From Nitrospira lenta (GTDB lineage: Bacteria > Nitrospirota > Nitrospiria > Nitrospirales > Nitrospiraceae): 6,950 nt of DNA. Numbering within the stretch: the first letter of the stretch is position 1; each line of letters opens with the position of its first letter. A program made the position numbers and the translations under genes. Below are positions 6,064-6,950 of this stretch, piece by piece. The stretch covers positions 1-6,950 of the forward strand of contig CAMDRK010000132.1 of the NCBI GenBank assembly GCA_945906715.1. Reading direction: 5' to 3'. A model generated the notes under the pieces. That model was not told where the DNA came from and did no database searches. It worked only from the letters and a program-made list of their open reading frames with translations.

Positions 6064-6950
6064 GCACTCATCCTCGTCTTCTTTTTGTGATCACCGAAGA
6101 TTGGTATTTCTGGTCCCATCGACTCGATCTCGCGCGGGCTGCCAGGGATGCGGGGTTCGAGGTCATAATCGCAACTCGAGTCACCGGCCACGGAGAACAG
6201 ATTCGGGAGGAAGGTTTTCGTCTGTTGCCCCTCACCTTGCTCCGTCGCGGCAGGAACCCCTTCAGTGAGCTGCGGGCGATTCTGCAGCTGATTCGGCTTT
6301 ATTGGCGCGAGCAGCCGGACATCGTCCACCATGTAGCCCTCAAGCCGATTCTGTACGGCTCCTTTGCCGCATGGATCGCTCGTGTTCCCGCCGTCATTAA
6401 TGCGTTCGCTGGGCTGGGGTATACGTTTACCGATCGATCGGACCGGTCAGGCTGCCTTCAGCTTGGTGTTCGATTGGGGCTAAAGGCGGCGCTTTCCCTC
6501 AATCATCGTTCGCTCGCATTATTCCAAAACAGCGAAGATCGAGATCGGTTGGTCTGCGAGGGGATCGTTGAGTCTAGCCGCTCACGGATTATTCATGGAT
6601 CGGGTGTCGACGTCGAACGATTTTGCCCACGCGAAGAGACAGAGGGGGTGCCGGTCGTGATGCTGGCATCGCGCATGTTATGGGACAAAGGCGTGGGCGA
6701 ATTTGTTCAGGCCGCCCGTCGGCTAAAGGAGCGGACAGTGCAGGCCCGCTTTGTGCTTGTCGGACGGTGTGATGAGGATAACCCTGCGGCAATCGAGCGA
6801 CATCAATTGCAGCAGTGGGGGCATGAGGGCGTGATCGAATGGTGGGAACATCGAGACGATATGCCCGTGGTGTTGGCTTCGGCGACAGTGGTCACGTTGC
6901 CGTCCTATCGGGAAGGGCTTCCCAAGGTTTTGCTGGAGGCCGCAGCATGC
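6060..6950 (+). CDS. GT4-family glycosyltransferase, 3' truncated by window edge
   Basis: An open frame of 297 codons runs from ATG 6060 to the last base without a stop. Its start overlaps the asnB stop in an ATGA junction, so translation is probably coupled. The N-terminus, FVITEDWYFWSHRLDLA (9-25), is typical of a GT4 subgroup that includes PglA-like transferases acting on undecaprenyl-diphosphate-linked sugars. Further motifs are AFAGLGYTFT (115-124), QNSEDRD (156-162) and HGSGVDVERFCP (179-190). The donor-site Arg205 and Lys210 lie in SRMLWDKG, and the E-x7-E pair is Glu285/Glu293 in EGLPKVLLE. Family members are usually about 370-400 residues, so some 80-100 are missing beyond the edge. 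It lacks the GG(T/A)E and MDL signatures shared by the other two glycosyltransferases, so it is a different subgroup and likely makes a different linkage. Family is sure; the PglA-like specificity is a guess. Confidence 0.92.
   Translation, partial: MSTHPRLLFVITEDWYFWSHRLDLARAARDAGFEVIIATRVTGHGEQIREEGFRLLPLTLLRRGRNPFSELRAILQLIRLYWREQPDIVHHVALKPILYGSFAAWIARVPAVINAFAGLGYTFTDRSDRSGCLQLGVRLGLKAALSLNHRSLALFQNSEDRDRLVCEGIVESSRSRIIHGSGVDVERFCPREETEGVPVVMLASRMLWDKGVGEFVQAARRLKERTVQARFVLVGRCDEDNPAAIERHQLQQWGHEGVIEWWEHRDDMPVVLASATVVTLPSYREGLPKVLLEAAAC

Noticed and set aside
1..6950. CRISPR array, tRNA, rRNA or phage-related features
   Set aside because: No regularly spaced direct repeats, no cloverleaf-like segments and no phage gene motifs were seen by eye. 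A tRNA or covariance-model scan was not possible here.

Overview
The window is a stretch of bacterial chromosome carrying part of a surface-polysaccharide (O-antigen, capsule or exopolysaccharide) biosynthesis locus. All recognised genes are on the + strand. Spot counts on single 60-base lines give 57% GC at 5281-5340 (asnB-like gene) and 60% at 6301-6360 (last gene), but 38% at 2221-2280 and 35% at 2581-2640 (SGNH gene). The moderate-to-high GC and gene types suit a Gram-negative such as a proteobacterium or a Nitrospirota member. That is inference: no marker in the window fixes the taxon.

Layout. Positions 2-148 are the last 48 codons of an IS3-family transposase (OrfB), followed by a probable right terminal inverted repeat ending near 178. 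After a short gap comes a GT4-type glycosyltransferase (300-1430), then about 320 bases without a convincing gene (1431-1752). Next are a membrane-anchored SGNH/GDSL-type protein (start chosen at 1753, end 2820), a second GT4 glycosyltransferase clearly related to the first (2915-4069), and a glutamine-dependent asparagine-synthase-type amidotransferase (4090-6063). A third glycosyltransferase of a different GT4 subgroup starts at 6060 in a 4-base overlap and runs off the right edge, so its 3' end is missing.

How the genes may work together. Three retaining GT-B glycosyltransferases would add sugars to a lipid-linked oligosaccharide on the cytoplasmic face. The AsnB-like enzyme either makes asparagine or, as proposed for homologues in polysaccharide clusters, amidates a uronic acid or related acidic sugar. 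The SGNH protein, with an N-terminal membrane anchor and its body probably outside the cytoplasm, may add or remove an ester group (such as acetyl) on the glycan. No flippase, polymerase, ligase or sugar-nucleotide synthesis gene is visible, so the locus must extend beyond the window.

I found no convincing undescribed system. The most notable points are the AsnB/SGNH modification pair among glycosyltransferases, an Asn where the SGNH C-terminal motif usually has Asp, a G7-(CG)7 repeat and several T7/T8 tracts inside open frames, and the AT-rich SGNH gene next to an IS-flanked locus edge.
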